Shown here one piece after another: positions 1-8,628 of a DNA stretch of 64,000 nt. Position 1 is the stretch's first letter, and every line of letters starts with the position of its first letter. The notes under the pieces were generated by a model. It saw only the letters and a program-made list of their open reading frames with translations. It was not told the DNA's origin and searched no databases. This stretch comes from UBA1672 sp964351365 (GTDB lineage: Bacteria > Pseudomonadota > Alphaproteobacteria > Micavibrionales > Micavibrionaceae): contig CAYGNP010000004.1 in assembly GCA_964351365.1 (NCBI GenBank), positions 1 through 64,000 of the forward strand. The letters are read 5' to 3'. A program made the translations under genes and the position numbers.

Positions 1-61
<61 letters not shown>

Positions 62-78
62 ACGCATGTGGGCTCTTG

Positions 79-107
79 TATATGCCCCTATCCTTATGTC
101 TTGTCAA
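79..107 (-). promoter_or_regulatory. sigma-70 type promoter of the tRNA-Asn gene
   Basis: On the minus strand TTGACA (107-102), a 17-nt spacer and CATATA (84-79) lie about 18 nt before the 5' end of tRNA-Asn. The -35 box is perfect and the spacing ideal. Confidence 0.6.
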
Positions 108-257
108 GTATTGACCCCAAATAGAGCTTAATAATTTTTGGGGCTGTCCTAGGCTCAGGATCTATAAACAAGATTTCCTGGGACTATTAAATTATGATTC
201 ACTTGTAATGATACGCCTTCGCCATTCTGGCTATGGCGCACAAGAGAGGATTTCATC

Positions 258-530
258 ATAAGCAATTTATTCTGGCTAACAAAATCACAGCTAAACACGA
301 TCAAGCCTTACTTTCCGCCATCCCGGGTGTGCCACGTGTAGACGATTTGCGCGTGATCAGCGGATAATTCATATGATCAGGCGTGGCCTTCAATGGCGTG
401 ATGCCCAGAAAGAATATGGGCCGCCCAAGACGCAGTATAAACGTTTTATCCGTTTGTGGCCGGATAGGGTGTGTTCAATCACATCTTCGCTGCACTGGCG
501 GCGCATCGCTACAAGCCACTGCGCCCATAA
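258..530 (+). pseudogene. IS5-family transposase remnant (N-terminal part, several frameshifts)
   Basis: Conceptual translation across three frames gives the typical IS5-family transposase N-terminus. It begins SNLFWLTKSQLNTIKPYFP, then PRVDDLRVISG, then RRGLQWRDAQKEYGPPKTQYKR, then VFNHIFAALAAHR. The expected ATG is ATA (258-260). Frame changes fall near 330, 366 and 465, and the C-terminal catalytic part is absent. A possible left IS end, GGGGCTGTCC, starts near 140; no right end is recognised. From 531 to 630 I see nothing. The decayed element lies between a tRNA gene and flhA, a common landing place for mobile DNA. Confidence 0.75.
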
Positions 531-630
531 CCTCTTCTCGAGCATCTGCATCGCTGCAATCAACATCTTTTATCTCAACTTATGAGTCCTGATCCCAATT
601 ATCCCGCATTAATAATCGTTGGAAAAACCC

Positions 631-2733
631 CTAAACCTGTCCGACCGTTTTAATCCGCGCCTTGGGATGCACTTCGTTCTGGCTCATCACAACTGTTTGC
701 GGACGGAACCGCTCAATCACCGATCGCACATACGGACGAATGCGCGGCGAGGTCAGCAACACAGGCGTCACCCCGCGCGGCACAAGCTCATCATATTGAT
801 CGCGCACCGCAGAGATAAAATCCTGCAGCTGCGTCGGCGGCATAGCGAGCTGCTTGTCCTCCCCATCCCCCATCAGCGCCTCGGCAAAGGCCTGCTCCCA
901 GTCCGGCGAGAGCGTGAGCAAAACCAGCACCCCCGATGCATCCGCATGAGCATCGCAAAGCTGGCGCGATAACCGGCTGCGCACATGCTCCGTAATTTTG
1001 GAAATACTCTTCGTATAAGCCGTCGCCTCGGCCACACCCTCTAGGATTGTCGGCAAATCGCGCACCGATACGCGCTCGGAGAGCAATCCCTGAATTATCC
1101 GTTGCAAACTCCCCACCGTAACTTGCCCCGGAATAACATCAGCCACCAGCTTCTGATAGCTCTTAGGCAGCTCATCAAGCAATTTCTGCGTCTCGGCATA
1201 ATTTAGCAAATCAGGCATATTATCTTTAATAAGCTCCGTGATATGCGTTGTAATAACGGTCGGCGCATCCACAACCGTATAGCCCTTGAAATGTGCTTCT
1301 TCGCGGTATTGCTCCTGTATCCACATCGCGGGCAGGCCAAAAGTCGGCTCGATAGTGTTTTCCCCGGACAGACTCATCGGCGCACCATTCGGATCCATAC
1401 ACATCAGCATATTAGGCCGCACATCCCCGCGCCCGGCCTCAATTTCCTTGATGCGCACAACGTAGGTATTGGCCTCCAGCTGCAAATTATCCTGTATGCG
1501 CACCGCTGGCAGAACATACCCCATATCCTCCGCCAGTTGCCGCCTTAATCCCTTGATTTGATCGGTGAGCTTATTACCACCTTCCCCCTGTACAAGCGGC
1601 AACAAGCCGTACCCAAGCTCAAGGCGGATAATATCCATCGCCAGCGCCTTTGAGATAGGCTCCTCCTGAACAGGTGCGGCCTTTGCGGTTTTCTCGCTCG
1701 TTTCAAGCATCTTAACGCCTTCGATTCGCTCATTGCGCACAAAGGCATAATAGGCAAGCCCCCCTGTAATCGCAGCCAGAGCAACAAAAGGAACAGTAGG
1801 GATTGCAGGCACAAGCCCCAATACGAACATAAGCACCGAACTCATCGCAAGCGCGCTGGGGTATCGCCCGATCTGCGCAAAAAGCTCTTTCTCCGCTGTG
1901 CCTTCAACCCCCGCCTTAGAGACCAGCAAACCCGCAGAAACCGAAACCACAAGCGCCGGGACCTGGGAAACCAGACCATCCCCGATAGTCAAAATTGTGT
2001 AATTCGATGCCGCCTCAGCCAGGCTCATATCTTGAAAAACTGTACCAACCACAATACCGCCGACAATATTGACAAACACAATCAGCAATCCCGCAATCGC
2101 ATCCCCGCGCACGAATTTAGCCGCACCGTCCATAGCCCCGTAAAACGTGCTCTCTGATTCAAGCTTCTTCCGGCGTTCACGCGATTCATCTTCGGTAATC
2201 ATCCCCGCCGAAAGGTCACTATCAATGGCCATCTGCTTGCCCGGCATCGCATCAAGCGCAAAGCGCGCCGCAACCTCGGCAATACGCCCCGAACCCTTGG
2301 TAATCACAACAAAATTCACGATCACCAGAATCGAGAAAACGATTGCGCCAATGACATAATTATTACCAATGATAAATGTCCCGAACGCTTCGATAATCCC
2401 TCCGGCCGCATCACGTCCTTCATGCCCGTTTTCCAAAATCAGGCGCGTCGAAGCAATGTTAAGCCCAAGGCGCATGGAGGTCGCCACCAGTAAAACCGTC
2501 GGGAAGGTTGAAAACTCCAGCGGGGTGCGAATAAACAGAACCGTCATCAAAATCAGAATTGAGAACGTAATGGATATTGCAAGCCCCCCATCCAGCATAA
2601 ACGCCGGAATCGGCACGAGCATAAAAAGAATGATGGTCACAATACCAAACGCAAATAAAACGTCAGTACGCATCAAAGTCGAGAAATCATACTCGCCTTG
2701 CGCTGCTTGTGATGAAGGAAGATGATCAGCCAT
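631..2733 (-). CDS. flhA: Flagellar export gate protein FlhA
   Basis: 700 aa, usual FlhA length. FlhA forms the nonameric export gate in the inner membrane, and its cytosolic ring receives chaperone-substrate complexes. The N-terminal half has about eight hydrophobic segments (residues about 25-330) with the FHIPEP signature region around AARFALDAMPGKQMAID. The C-terminal half is the soluble FlhAC domain ending RIKTVGQV. It is the last gene of the minus-strand run that starts at fliF, separated from flbD by two unknown genes. A TATAGT -10-like element at about 2775-2785 could give it its own promoter. No terminator is visible downstream. Confidence 0.97.
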   Translation of the reverse strand: MADHLPSSQAAQGEYDFSTLMRTDVLFAFGIVTIILFMLVPIPAFMLDGGLAISITFSILILMTVLFIRTPLEFSTFPTVLLVATSMRLGLNIASTRLILENGHEGRDAAGGIIEAFGTFIIGNNYVIGAIVFSILVIVNFVVITKGSGRIAEVAARFALDAMPGKQMAIDSDLSAGMITEDESRERRKKLESESTFYGAMDGAAKFVRGDAIAGLLIVFVNIVGGIVVGTVFQDMSLAEAASNYTILTIGDGLVSQVPALVVSVSAGLLVSKAGVEGTAEKELFAQIGRYPSALAMSSVLMFVLGLVPAIPTVPFVALAAITGGLAYYAFVRNERIEGVKMLETSEKTAKAAPVQEEPISKALAMDIIRLELGYGLLPLVQGEGGNKLTDQIKGLRRQLAEDMGYVLPAVRIQDNLQLEANTYVVRIKEIEAGRGDVRPNMLMCMDPNGAPMSLSGENTIEPTFGLPAMWIQEQYREEAHFKGYTVVDAPTVITTHITELIKDNMPDLLNYAETQKLLDELPKSYQKLVADVIPGQVTVGSLQRIIQGLLSERVSVRDLPTILEGVAEATAYTKSISKITEHVRSRLSRQLCDAHADASGVLVLLTLSPDWEQAFAEALMGDGEDKQLAMPPTQLQDFISAVRDQYDELVPRGVTPVLLTSPRIRPYVRSVIERFRPQTVVMSQNEVHPKARIKTVGQV

Positions 2734-2830
2734 AAAAAAGAAAACCTAAAATCAGGTGAAACCCTTAGATGACTATACTATAGGAAATTCTGCGCGTATT
2801 GAACAGAGGGGATTACAGAAACACCAGCTA

Positions 2831-3298
2831 TCAAAATTTTGGCGCAGCTGGAGGAGGCGGAGCGATAGCAGGTAAAGAACCAGAATCGCACCCTTTAGGT
2901 TTCACGTCAAGTACACCTGCCTGAGCAAGAACGCCTGGGCCACCAAAAAAATCCTCACTGTCACAAAAAGCTTCATATGTCCCCACCGGAGCCTGCCCGG
3001 TAGGTTCTTCCGTAGTTGGATCTTGAGCAGCTGGCACAGCACCCTCCAAATCACCAGCGCACCCCTTTGGATCGACGGCAATCACGCCCATTTCAGTGCG
3101 CTTTTCTGCACCACCAAAAAAAGCATCACTGTCACAATTGTCAACAGGTTTAGATCTATCGGTTCCACCAGAATCAGATTGCACCTGTATCGTGCGCAAT
3201 GGCTCATCAGGCGCTCCGTCTTCAGGCCATAAACGAGACGATAAAGAATCGATAAAACTACCGAATAAATCACCAATTTTTGAAGAAACCCCCGCCAT
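2831..3298 (-). CDS. Unknown protein with a duplicated Cys-FFGG-PKGC motif
   Basis: 155 aa, no family recognised. The striking feature is an imperfect internal duplication: CDSDAFFGGAEKRTEMGVIA followed by VDPKGC (about residues 54-79), and CDSEDFFGGPGVLAQAGVLD followed by VKPKGC (about 112-137). Each copy is bounded by two cysteines about 24 residues apart. The linker is rich in Pro, Thr and Glu, and the tail is Pro/Ala-rich. The N-terminus (GVSSKIGDLFGSFIDSLSSRL) could form an amphipathic helix. There is no clear signal peptide, so location is uncertain. GGAG stands about 13 nt before the ATG. It lies within the flagellar run between flbD and flhA, and nothing shows a flagellar role. Confidence 0.6.
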   Translation of the reverse strand: MAGVSSKIGDLFGSFIDSLSSRLWPEDGAPDEPLRTIQVQSDSGGTDRSKPVDNCDSDAFFGGAEKRTEMGVIAVDPKGCAGDLEGAVPAAQDPTTEEPTGQAPVGTYEAFCDSEDFFGGPGVLAQAGVLDVKPKGCDSGSLPAIAPPPPAAPKF

Positions 3299-3363
3299 AC
3301 CTTTTAAACTCCAAACTTAAGCTTAACTATCATAATAAACATCATTCTATTACACACAGTAAT

Positions 3364-3392
3364 CGGCAAACAACAAAATTGTCATAAAAAAT
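3364..3392. repeat. Direct repeat copy A (29 bp)
   Basis: This reads CGGCAAACAACAAAATTGTC then ATAAAAAAT. It differs from copy B (4097-4126) by one substitution and one extra A. It ends at the stop codon of the 216-aa gene, so the two copies bracket that gene. Confidence 0.75.
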
Positions 3393-4042
3393 CAACGACT
3401 AACCAAAACCCCCGGGCATTTCCCGGCTAGATCAAGTCCAAGGCCTGAGGGTGGAACCTGGCTTGGCGCGGCGTCCAAATCACGCTTCGCCGCCTCAATG
3501 ATGGCGTTAACATCTCCTTCAGGAGGTGCAAGACCCGCATCAGCAAATGCCTCAGAAACATTGCCACGGTTCAATATCCCTTTAGCTCCGTCAAGAATTT
3601 CATGAAGACGGGCTATCGCGGCATCTTCCGCCGCCTGCATATTCCCCGTTATAACCCGGTCATCCAAACGCGCCATATTCTGACGGATAGTCTCAATCGG
3701 CACACCATGCATCGCCGCCAATCCGCGCGCATATTGAGGGTCAAGCTCTGGAAAAGCGCGCTTAACATCACTAACAAGCGACGCACTCGGCTCACGGACA
3801 GAAAACCCCGTAGCCTGCGCGCCTTTTTCCAAAGAGGTCAAGCCAATAATGCCAATAACGCGCGCCGCTTCTGCTGGACTTAACTGCCCATCACCATTAT
3901 CTCCAAACACCTCCTCGGCACTCATACCATAAATTTGCTGGAATGCCCCTGTAATGAACGGGCTCGTGCTCTCCGCCGCGAGGCCCATAACACAGGCCAA
4001 ATTCGGAACCTCAGGATTTAATGCATCAACTTTATCTGCCAT
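3392..4042 (-). CDS. Unknown protein with a degenerate EF-hand-like loop
   Basis: 216 aa, not assigned to a family. Around residues 46-60 it has FGDNGDGQLSPAE. This resembles an EF-hand loop (D-G-x-L-x3-E) but carries Gly where the first calcium ligand should be. The rest looks mostly helical (long Ala/Glu/Arg-rich stretches around 120-195). The tail is Pro/Gly-rich and ends KCPGVLVSR. There is no signal peptide or membrane segment. GGAG precedes the ATG at good spacing. The gene sits between flbD and the repeat-motif protein and is bracketed by near-identical 29/30-bp direct repeats. That suggests it entered or was duplicated as a unit. Function unknown. Confidence 0.6.
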   Translation of the reverse strand: MADKVDALNPEVPNLACVMGLAAESTSPFITGAFQQIYGMSAEEVFGDNGDGQLSPAEAARVIGIIGLTSLEKGAQATGFSVREPSASLVSDVKRAFPELDPQYARGLAAMHGVPIETIRQNMARLDDRVITGNMQAAEDAAIARLHEILDGAKGILNRGNVSEAFADAGLAPPEGDVNAIIEAAKRDLDAAPSQVPPSGLGLDLAGKCPGVLVSR

Positions 4043-4096
4043 ATTATCAACTCCATATCTTTGTTATCTATAGGTCACAATAACAGAAGAATCGCC

Positions 4097-4126
4097 CGGC
4101 ACACAACAAAAATTGTCATAAAAAAT
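4097..4126. repeat. Direct repeat copy B (30 bp)
   Basis: This reads CGGCACACAACAAAAATTGT then CATAAAAAAT. It is near-identical to copy A at 3364-3392 and lies 3 bp beyond the flbD stop codon, on the upstream side of the 216-aa gene. Confidence 0.75.
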
Positions 4127-4129
4127 AGT

Positions 4130-5515
4130 CTAACCGCCGCTCGCCGCCGGAATTTTAACACCCTCATCCTTATATTGGTTGAGCTTATTGCGTAGCGTAC
4201 GGATGGAAATCCCCAGAATATTCGCCGCATGCGTACGGTTGCCAAGACAATGATCCAGCGTATTCAAAATCATATCCCGCTCCACATCGGCAATGGTGCG
4301 CCCAATCATATGCTCAACCGCACCAGGATTTTGAACATTCACTGCTGATGCATTACCAACCCCCTTCGGATCAGGCGCCTGTGCAGAAGCGCCGGAGGCA
4401 TGGCCCCGCGAGAATTCGCCCCCCTGAATAAAAACGGCATCGGCCTCAATCTCATCTTGCGCCGCCATCAAGATCGCACGGTGCATGGTGTTCTCAAGCT
4501 CGCGGATATTGCCGCGCCACGCGCTCGCCTGAAGCTTCTCAGTTGCTTCTTTAGATACACGCTTGCGCTCAATCCCATTCGCTTCGGCGAATTTATCGGC
4601 AAAAAACTGCGCCAGCCGCGCAATATCAGACGGCCGGTCCCGCAGCGGGGGCAGGGGAATGTTAACGACATTCAGACGGAAATATAGGTCTTCACGGAAC
4701 TCACCCTTTTTAACCGAGTCTTCAAGATTGCGGTTAGACGTTGCGATAATACGAACATCCACCTTTACCGAATCATTGCTACCAACGCGTGTAATCTCTT
4801 TTTCCTGAATGGCGCGCAAGAATTTCGCCTGCAACATCGGATGCATTTCACTCACCTCATCCAGCAGGATTGTCCCCGTATGCGCCTCCTCAAATTTCCC
4901 GATCCGCCGCCCCGTTGCACCCGTAAACGCACCCTTTTCATGCCCGAATAATTCTGATTCAAGCAAGTTTTCAGGAATAGCCGCGCAGTTCACCGCAATA
5001 AACGGCCCATTTCTGCGCTTGGATTTACTATGGATATGCCGCGACATGACTTCTTTACCCGTCCCCGATTCGCCAGTAATCAATACCGTTGCCTCGCTTG
5101 GCGCAATCTTATCCGCCAGCGCTAATATAGGCTTCATCACCGGATCATCGGCAATCATGGAATTATTTTCCTCGGTCACCGCTTGTAAAACTGCGGCAAT
5201 CAGCTCGGCATCCGGGGGCAGGGGGACATATTCTTTCGCACCCTGCTGAATGGCCCGCACCGCGCTCTGGGCATCGGTGCCAATACCGCAGGCAATGACC
5301 GGAATGTGAATGCGCTCGGCCTGCAGCCGCTCGATAAACGCGCCGATCTTCTGCTTGACGTCAATCATCACCAGATCTGCGCCCTTGCCATTGGTCAGCG
5401 CGCCGAACGCCTCATCCGTGTCCTCACAGTGAATAACCTTCGCTCCGCGCTGCAAGGCAATTTTCCCCGCTTGAGAAATATGTCCGTCAAGACGGCCAAT
5501 AATCATAAGACGCAT
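4130..5515 (-). CDS. flbD: Sigma-54-dependent flagellar transcription activator FlbD
   Basis: 461 aa: N-terminal receiver-like domain (1-115), AAA+ domain (about 140-360) and a Fis-type helix-turn-helix (about 412-450). The AAA+ domain has Walker A GESGTGKE, the sigma-54 contact loop GAFTGA, and Walker B ILLDEVSEM. The receiver is atypical. The N-terminal acidic pair is replaced (MIIGRLDG), the Lys-Pro motif reads PLPPD, and only the MID aspartate remains. Loss of the phosphorylation pocket fits the FlbD family, where activity is set by FliX rather than by a kinase (known in Caulobacter). fliX is in this window, as are the sigma-54 type promoters it would serve. AAGGAG precedes the ATG. Confidence 0.93.
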   Translation of the reverse strand: MRLMIIGRLDGHISQAGKIALQRGAKVIHCEDTDEAFGALTNGKGADLVMIDVKQKIGAFIERLQAERIHIPVIACGIGTDAQSAVRAIQQGAKEYVPLPPDAELIAAVLQAVTEENNSMIADDPVMKPILALADKIAPSEATVLITGESGTGKEVMSRHIHSKSKRRNGPFIAVNCAAIPENLLESELFGHEKGAFTGATGRRIGKFEEAHTGTILLDEVSEMHPMLQAKFLRAIQEKEITRVGSNDSVKVDVRIIATSNRNLEDSVKKGEFREDLYFRLNVVNIPLPPLRDRPSDIARLAQFFADKFAEANGIERKRVSKEATEKLQASAWRGNIRELENTMHRAILMAAQDEIEADAVFIQGGEFSRGHASGASAQAPDPKGVGNASAVNVQNPGAVEHMIGRTIADVERDMILNTLDHCLGNRTHAANILGISIRTLRNKLNQYKDEGVKIPAASGG

Positions 5516-5589
5516 AAATTTAACTCCTTCGCACGCGCTGAATAGAAACCTATACCAAATCCTTAGCAGGTAATAAAGGGAGTTTGAAA

Positions 5590-6432
5590 TTAACTAAAAT
5601 ACCGAATGCGTTGCGACGGCGGGAGGAGGGAGTTAATCATCATCTCCAGATTACGCGGATTTTCCTGTTTCATCATCGATATTGCTGTCTTAAGTGTCAT
5701 TGTCTTTGCAATCACCAAATCCGCTGCATTTTTCTCAATTTTTGCCGCAAGCGGAGCCATAACGACAGTCCCAAATATAGCGCCATAAAAAGTGGTCAGC
5801 AAAGCAACCGCCATCGCTGGGCCAATGGTCTCAGGATTTTCAAGATCAGCAAGCATTTGCACAAGCCCAACAAGCGTTCCGATCAAACCCATCGCCGGCG
5901 CAACTTCAGAGGCACGGCGCAATATACTGGCCGCTCGCTTATGGCGTTCCTCTTCGGTATCAATGTCTTGCTGCAAAATACGCTGAATATCATCAGGCGC
6001 ATACCCATCAACAACCAATCGAACGGCATAACCTAAAAACGGCTCTTTCTTGGTTTGATCCTCATATTTTGAAAGCTGTAACAATCCTCTCTGGCGGGCA
6101 ATCGTCGCCAGATCCAGCATGCTTCTCGCCAGTGCCGAAAAATTGCGAACAGGGCGAAACAAGGAACCACCAATAATACTTACAGACTGTCCCAGTTCAG
6201 ATCCTGTATATGAAATACTGGTCGCCGTAAGCGTTCCAAGCAGAACAATCAATACAGATGGAACATTAAAAAAATTGGCATCACTCTGACCAATCGCAAT
6301 CGCAACAGCAATTAACGCAAAAGAAAACACAAGTCCAAAAATTGATGCAAGATCAAGGCGGGACTGAGCCATAGGCACACGCACATTAGGCAAGGGCGCC
6401 GCACTTTTTACTTCTGTATCTTCGTCAGCCAT
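5590..6432 (-). CDS. motA: Flagellar stator protein MotA/PomA family
   Basis: 280 aa with four hydrophobic segments (about 28-48, 58-78, 168-188, 205-228). The conserved MotA/ExbB signature lies in VAPAMGLIGTLVGLVQM and the following LLTTFYGAIFGTVVMAPL, with the prolines that line the ion path. MotA surrounds MotB and converts ion flow into torque on FliG. It lies between fliN and flbD, whereas its partner MotB is 25 kb away on the other strand (31738). The sequence alone does not tell whether protons or sodium are used. Confidence 0.92.
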   Translation of the reverse strand: MADEDTEVKSAAPLPNVRVPMAQSRLDLASIFGLVFSFALIAVAIAIGQSDANFFNVPSVLIVLLGTLTATSISYTGSELGQSVSIIGGSLFRPVRNFSALARSMLDLATIARQRGLLQLSKYEDQTKKEPFLGYAVRLVVDGYAPDDIQRILQQDIDTEEERHKRAASILRRASEVAPAMGLIGTLVGLVQMLADLENPETIGPAMAVALLTTFYGAIFGTVVMAPLAAKIEKNAADLVIAKTMTLKTAISMMKQENPRNLEMMINSLLPPSQRIRYFS

Positions 6433-6476
6433 ATTTAAATGTGAGTCCTTGCATCATAAAAATATTAACAGGGGTA

Positions 6477-6881
6477 TTAGACACGGTCTGATTTGACAAT
6501 TTCCGTCATTGTAATGCCTAATTTATCTTCAACAACCACAACTTCACCGCGTGCGACAAGGCGGTTATTCACATATATATCTATCGCCTCACCAACTTTA
6601 CGGTCTAACTCGACAACCGCGCCACGACCTAGTTTTAAAAGCTGGCTGACTTGCATCGTTGATCGCCCAAGTACAGCTGAAACATTAACCGGAATATCAT
6701 AAATAGCAGCAACGTCACCAACCATAGGCTCACCAACGGCGAACTCTCGCCCACCTTTGTTTTGCATTTCTTCAGGCTCGTTAATTTCATCCAGATCCAT
6801 CCCCTTTTTCGGGGTCTCTCCGAACATATTGTCGACGTCATCCTGGCTGGCTTTGCCGCCACCTTCTGCATCATCGCTCAT
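6477..6881 (-). CDS. fliN: Flagellar motor switch protein FliN
   Basis: 134 aa. The C-terminal SpoA domain (about 58-134) has the typical IPVNVSAVLGRSTMQVSQLL, LGRGAVVELDRKVGEAIDIY and NNRLVARGEVVVVEDKLGI blocks. The acidic N-terminal half is variable. FliN forms the lower C-ring and docks FliH. Its ATG overlaps the fliH stop codon (TAATG), so the two are translationally coupled. Confidence 0.96.
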   Translation of the reverse strand: MSDDAEGGGKASQDDVDNMFGETPKKGMDLDEINEPEEMQNKGGREFAVGEPMVGDVAAIYDIPVNVSAVLGRSTMQVSQLLKLGRGAVVELDRKVGEAIDIYVNNRLVARGEVVVVEDKLGITMTEIVKSDRV

Positions 6882-7576
6882 TATGCATCTCCTGTTGTAT
6901 CGTGTTTGTCATCACTTTGATCTGTCTGCCCGCTCTGGTCTTCATCATGAACGTTAATCCCGCGCTCTGCAAGTGCCACTTTCATCGCATCCATAATATC
7001 CATTGCAATTTTTTCACGCGCAACAACCAGCCCGCCATCAGGCCATAAAAGCTTAAACTCTCTAGCATTAAGTGTATCTTTAAACACAAAATCAACATTC
7101 TGATCGGCGTCATACTGTGAGATAAGATCATTGATGTGTTCACGAAGAGAGCTATGCATCTCAACCTTAACCGGCTGCGTTGAAGTATGATCCCTGAGCG
7201 CGTTTCGCAAAGCCCCCTCAAGCTCGTTAAGGCCATGTTTCTCACAATAAAGAGGATAGAGTTTTTGAACTATGCCAAAGACCAGATGTAAACACTCCTC
7301 CTCAAAACGATCATTACGCTCTTTCTCTGCGGCAAAAAGCACACTTATGTCTCGCCCGATTTTTTGTAAAATACCAAGGGCAGTCTGCTTAAGGCTCGCT
7401 TCAGCCTCTTGAAGCCCTGCTTTTCTGCCTTCTTCAAAAGCAGATTGCTTGGCCGCGTCCAGATCATCGCGAGTAAACTCTGGTCGCTTGCGCTTATCGT
7501 CAAGCGAAGAATAATCCTCCTCCGGCTCAAAAATATGCGTATCAAAGAAAAAAGGCTGTCCTGTGCTCATGCGCAT
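6881..7576 (-). CDS. fliH: Flagellar assembly protein FliH (FlbE)
   Basis: 231 aa. FliH is the peripheral stalk of the export ATPase complex and links FliI to FliN. A predicted coiled coil (about 38-100, Ala/Glu/Lys-rich) precedes a C-terminal globular region typical of FliH/V-ATPase E subunits. Position between fliG and fliN matches the Caulobacter fliF-fliG-flbE-fliN order. No fliI or fliJ is found in this window. The C-terminal tail is rich in Asp, Gln and His. Confidence 0.85.
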   Translation of the reverse strand: MRMSTGQPFFFDTHIFEPEEDYSSLDDKRKRPEFTRDDLDAAKQSAFEEGRKAGLQEAEASLKQTALGILQKIGRDISVLFAAEKERNDRFEEECLHLVFGIVQKLYPLYCEKHGLNELEGALRNALRDHTSTQPVKVEMHSSLREHINDLISQYDADQNVDFVFKDTLNAREFKLLWPDGGLVVAREKIAMDIMDAMKVALAERGINVHDEDQSGQTDQSDDKHDTTGDA

Positions 7577-7597
7577 CCTTATAGCTGGGCAAACAAA

Positions 7598-8626
7598 CTA
7601 CCCAATCATCGCTTCTTCTTCAGAGCCAGTGTTAATAGTTATTTCTCCGCGGCCCTCAAGATCCTTAGTAACGGTTACAATATATTGTTGTGCCTCTTCC
7701 ACATCCTTTAATCGAACAGGCCCCATGGCATCCATGTCCTCACGCATAATCTTGGCAGCACGCTCTGACATATTGCCAAAGAAAATCTCCCGCAATTGCT
7801 CGGATGCACCCTTGAGTGCCATCGGAAGTTTTTCTTTATCCACGGCCCGTATAACAGTTTGAATGGAAGTTTGATCAAGTTTGAGAAGATCCTCAAATGT
7901 AAACATAAGACTGCGTATCTTCTCTGCGGCATCAGGCTCGGCTTTTTCAAGCTGCTCCATAAAACGTGATTCAACCGCACGTTCCATATTATTAAATATT
8001 TCCGCAATAAGTTCATGGCTGTCACGGCGCTGAGTGCGCGCAAGATTTGACATAAACTCTTTACGTAGGGTTTTCTCAACTTCTTCTAAAATCTCTTTCT
8101 GAACCGTCTCCATCTTAAGCATGCGGTTAATCACTTCAAGTGCAAAACCATCCGGCAACAAGGCAAGCACGCGTGCCGCGTGGTCAGTTGAAACCTTGGA
8201 TAAAACAACAGCAACAGTCTGCGGATATTCCTTTTGTAAAAAACTTGCGAGAATATCTTCATTAACATTCCCAAGCTTTTCCCACATCGTTCGACCGGCA
8301 GGGCCTCGGATTTCCTCCATAATCAAATCAATTTTTTCACCGGAAAGCCCGGATTTCTTGAGCATGCGTTCCGTACTATCCTGCGATCCAACCAGTGCAT
8401 TGGTCGAGCTCATCTGCTCTGTAAATTCAACGAACAATGTCTCAACAATCGTGGGCCCAATTTTGCCCAGGTTTGAAATAATTTGCGAGAGCTCAAGGAT
8501 TTCATCATCATCCATATGGCTAAAAATTTCAGATGTCTGCTCTTCGCTAAGGGACAGCATAAAAATAGCAGCTTTTTCAGGCCCAGTTAGCGATCGATAA
8601 TCATCTCTAATCCGTGCATTACTCAT
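7598..8626 (-). CDS. fliG: Flagellar motor switch protein FliG
   Basis: 342 aa, usual length. It has the three FliG domains: an N-terminal part that binds FliF (opening LTGPEKAAIFMLSLSEEQ), a middle domain, and a C-terminal torque domain around DLLKLDQTSIQTVIRAVD with charged residues that face MotA. The fliF stop and fliG start are 2 nt apart, so expression is coupled. Confidence 0.97.
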   Translation of the reverse strand: MSNARIRDDYRSLTGPEKAAIFMLSLSEEQTSEIFSHMDDDEILELSQIISNLGKIGPTIVETLFVEFTEQMSSTNALVGSQDSTERMLKKSGLSGEKIDLIMEEIRGPAGRTMWEKLGNVNEDILASFLQKEYPQTVAVVLSKVSTDHAARVLALLPDGFALEVINRMLKMETVQKEILEEVEKTLRKEFMSNLARTQRRDSHELIAEIFNNMERAVESRFMEQLEKAEPDAAEKIRSLMFTFEDLLKLDQTSIQTVIRAVDKEKLPMALKGASEQLREIFFGNMSERAAKIMREDMDAMGPVRLKDVEEAQQYIVTVTKDLEGRGEITINTGSEEEAMIG

Positions 8627-8628
8627 TG

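Noticed and set aside
3860..3905. Canonical EF-hand in the 216-aa protein
   Set aside because: The first calcium ligand position is Gly and there is no second loop, so calcium binding is not supported.
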